Assembly (NCBI GenBank): GCA_002478955.1
Contig: DLKK01000104.1
Span: 1 to 7,165 of the forward strand
DNA length: 7,165 nucleotides
Direction: 5' to 3'
Source of the DNA: Treponema sp. UBA7590
GTDB lineage: Bacteria; Spirochaetota; Spirochaetia; Treponematales; Treponemataceae
Shown here: positions 5,796 to 7,165 of the stretch, piece by piece
Position numbering within the stretch: position 1 is the stretch's first letter
How the letters are laid out: each line of letters starts with the position of its first letter
The notes under the pieces: generated by a model
Told to the model about the DNA's origin: nothing
Databases searched by the model: none
What the model saw: only the letters and a program-made list of their open reading frames with translations
Program-made: the position numbers and the translations under genes

Positions 5796-7165
5796 ATGGC
5801 TTACACATACAATGTTGAAAAACAACACGAAAAAGGCAAATGGCATGCCATTGAACGAATCAACAATCTTGTAGACAAAGACTCTTTCATGGAAATTTAT
5901 TCTGGAGTTCGCCACAACTGCACAAGTTTTGGAATGGAAAAGAAAGACATTCCTTATGATGGTGTAATTACAGGTTTTGGAACAATCAACGGAAGAAAAG
6001 TTGCGGTTTATGCGCAGGACTTTACAGTTCAGGGCGGTTCTCTTGGCTTAATGCATGGAAAGAAAATCGCTGAACTTATTGATAAAGCAATACAGGCACG
6101 TTGCCCTGTAATCGGAATCAACGATTCGGGCGGAGCGCGCATCCAGGAAGGCGTTGACGCTCTTTGCGGCTACGGTGACCTTTTCTATCAGAATGTGCGT
6201 GCATCTGGCTCAGTTCCACAGATTTCAATCATTGCAGGACCTTGCGCTGGCGGTGCTGTATATTCACCTGGAATCACAGACTTTATTTTCGCTGTGGACA
6301 AGATTTCCCAGCTCTTTATAACCGGACCAAAAGTTGTAAAATCGGTAATGTTCATGGATATTTCCGCTGAAGACCTTGGCGGTGCTTCAATCCATTCAAA
6401 AAAATCAGGTGTCGCGCAGTTCCGTTGCATTTCTGAACCGGAATGCTTTGAAAAAGTACGAAAGCTTTTGGATTACATTCCGCACTATTACGGTGATGAA
6501 ATTGTCCAGGCCGCAAAATTCAAGTACGATGAGCATAAAAAGGCAAAACACATTGAAAAAATCCTTCCTGAAAACACACACAAAGGCTATGACATCCGCG
6601 AAGTAATTGAAGATGTCACAGATGACAACTCATTCTTTGAGACATCCGCAGAGTTTGCAATAAACTGCGTCACAGGATTCGCAAAAGTTGAAGGACGCTC
6701 AGTTGGTATCGTTGCAAATAATCCAGCCGGAATGGGCGGTGTCCTTGACTGCGATGCTTCTGACAAAATCGCGCGCCATGTTCGCTACTGCGACGCATAC
6801 AATATTCCTCTGCTTACTTTTGTTGATGTTCCGGGATTTATTCCAGGTCCACAGGAAGAGCAGAAAGGTATCATCCGCCACGGCGCAAAAGTTATTTACG
6901 CATACAGCGAGTCAACTGTACCAAAAGTAACTGTAATCACAAGAAAAGCTTACGGTGGAGCTTACATCGCAATGTGCTCAAAGCATATCGGTGCAGATTA
7001 CGTTTACGCATGGCCGACTTCTGAAATCGCGGTAATGGGTGCAGACGGTGCAATCGGTATTCTGTATGCAAAAGACTTAAAAGATCCGGAAAAAGCTGAA
7101 TACGTTGCAGAAAAGAAAGCGCAGTATGAACAGGAAATCATGACTCCAACAATCGCGGCAAAACG
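5796..7165 (+). CDS. Acyl-CoA carboxylase/decarboxylase carboxyltransferase subunit (PccB/MmdA family), 3'-truncated
   Basis: The frame is open from ATG 5796 through the window end (456 codons plus two bases). It belongs to the carboxyltransferase family that moves CO2 between biotin and an acyl-CoA: propionyl-CoA carboxylase beta or the alpha subunit of Na+-pumping methylmalonyl-CoA decarboxylase. Visible hallmarks are EKQHEKGK and AIERI (8-22), VRHNCTSFGMEKKDIPYDGV (38-57), QDFTVQGGSLG (74-84), NDSGGARIQEGVDAL (109-123), GPCAGGAVYSPG with the N-half oxyanion Gly-Ala (148-159), FVDVPGFIPG (342-351), GIIRHGAK (358-365) and RKAYGGAYIAM with the C-half oxyanion Gly-Ala (383-393). The homologous halves are crotonase-like. 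The usual 30-odd residues before the EKQH motif are nearly absent, so the N-terminus is short. Family length is near 510, so about 50 residues lie past the edge. Sequence alone does not separate carboxylase from decarboxylase; the downstream genes would. Confidence 0.95.
   Translation, partial: MAYTYNVEKQHEKGKWHAIERINNLVDKDSFMEIYSGVRHNCTSFGMEKKDIPYDGVITGFGTINGRKVAVYAQDFTVQGGSLGLMHGKKIAELIDKAIQARCPVIGINDSGGARIQEGVDALCGYGDLFYQNVRASGSVPQISIIAGPCAGGAVYSPGITDFIFAVDKISQLFITGPKVVKSVMFMDISAEDLGGASIHSKKSGVAQFRCISEPECFEKVRKLLDYIPHYYGDEIVQAAKFKYDEHKKAKHIEKILPENTHKGYDIREVIEDVTDDNSFFETSAEFAINCVTGFAKVEGRSVGIVANNPAGMGGVLDCDASDKIARHVRYCDAYNIPLLTFVDVPGFIPGPQEEQKGIIRHGAKVIYAYSESTVPKVTVITRKAYGGAYIAMCSKHIGADYVYAWPTSEIAVMGADGAIGILYAKDLKDPEKAEYVAEKKAQYEQEIMTPTIAAK

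Overview
The window looks like chromosomal DNA of a spirochaete, most likely a host-associated Treponema. The base composition is moderately AT-rich. The three-gene run helical-repeat protein, lytic transglycosylase, OmpA-domain protein recalls the T. pallidum TP0622-TP0624 neighbourhood; this is a recollection and was not searched. The OmpA domain also carries a 'GHTADxGxP' form of the peptidoglycan-binding motif, which I associate with treponemes. The genus call is an inference.

Layout. Positions 1-3010 (+) hold a tightly packed envelope module: the 3' part of a TPR-like gene, an exported MltD-type lytic transglycosylase whose start overlaps the preceding stop, and an exported OmpA-C protein. 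A perfect 11-bp palindrome (3017-3047) separates it from a convergent cytidylate-kinase-like gene (3646-3056, -). A 204-bp divergent intergenic region (3647-3850) carries a one-armed copy of a repeat and a candidate promoter/operator. Next, 3851-5473 (+) encodes a 540-aa single-pass membrane protein that I read as a degenerate kinase-like cytoplasmic domain joined to an extracytoplasmic domain. The 322-bp gap 5474-5795 holds a ~206-bp imperfect fold-back repeat (5477-5682), then a palindrome touching a consensus -35 box, a promoter and a stem-loop leader. From 5796 to the window end runs the carboxyltransferase subunit of a biotin-dependent acyl-CoA carboxylase or decarboxylase (PccB/MmdA family), cut by the window edge.

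How it fits together. The first three genes probably act in one operon on peptidoglycan and its link to the outer envelope. The kinase-like nucleotide-binding protein, the membrane pseudokinase and the carboxyltransferase look like separate transcription units.

The least explained feature is a family of related palindromic sequences, seen three times in 2.7 kb: a full fold-back copy (5477-5682), a one-armed copy (about 3678-3733) and a 40-bp copy that looks like two ends joined (3012-3051). Two of the three begin within 1-3 nt of a stop codon. They may be a MITE-like element, or a spreading 3'-end/terminator-like RNA structure.
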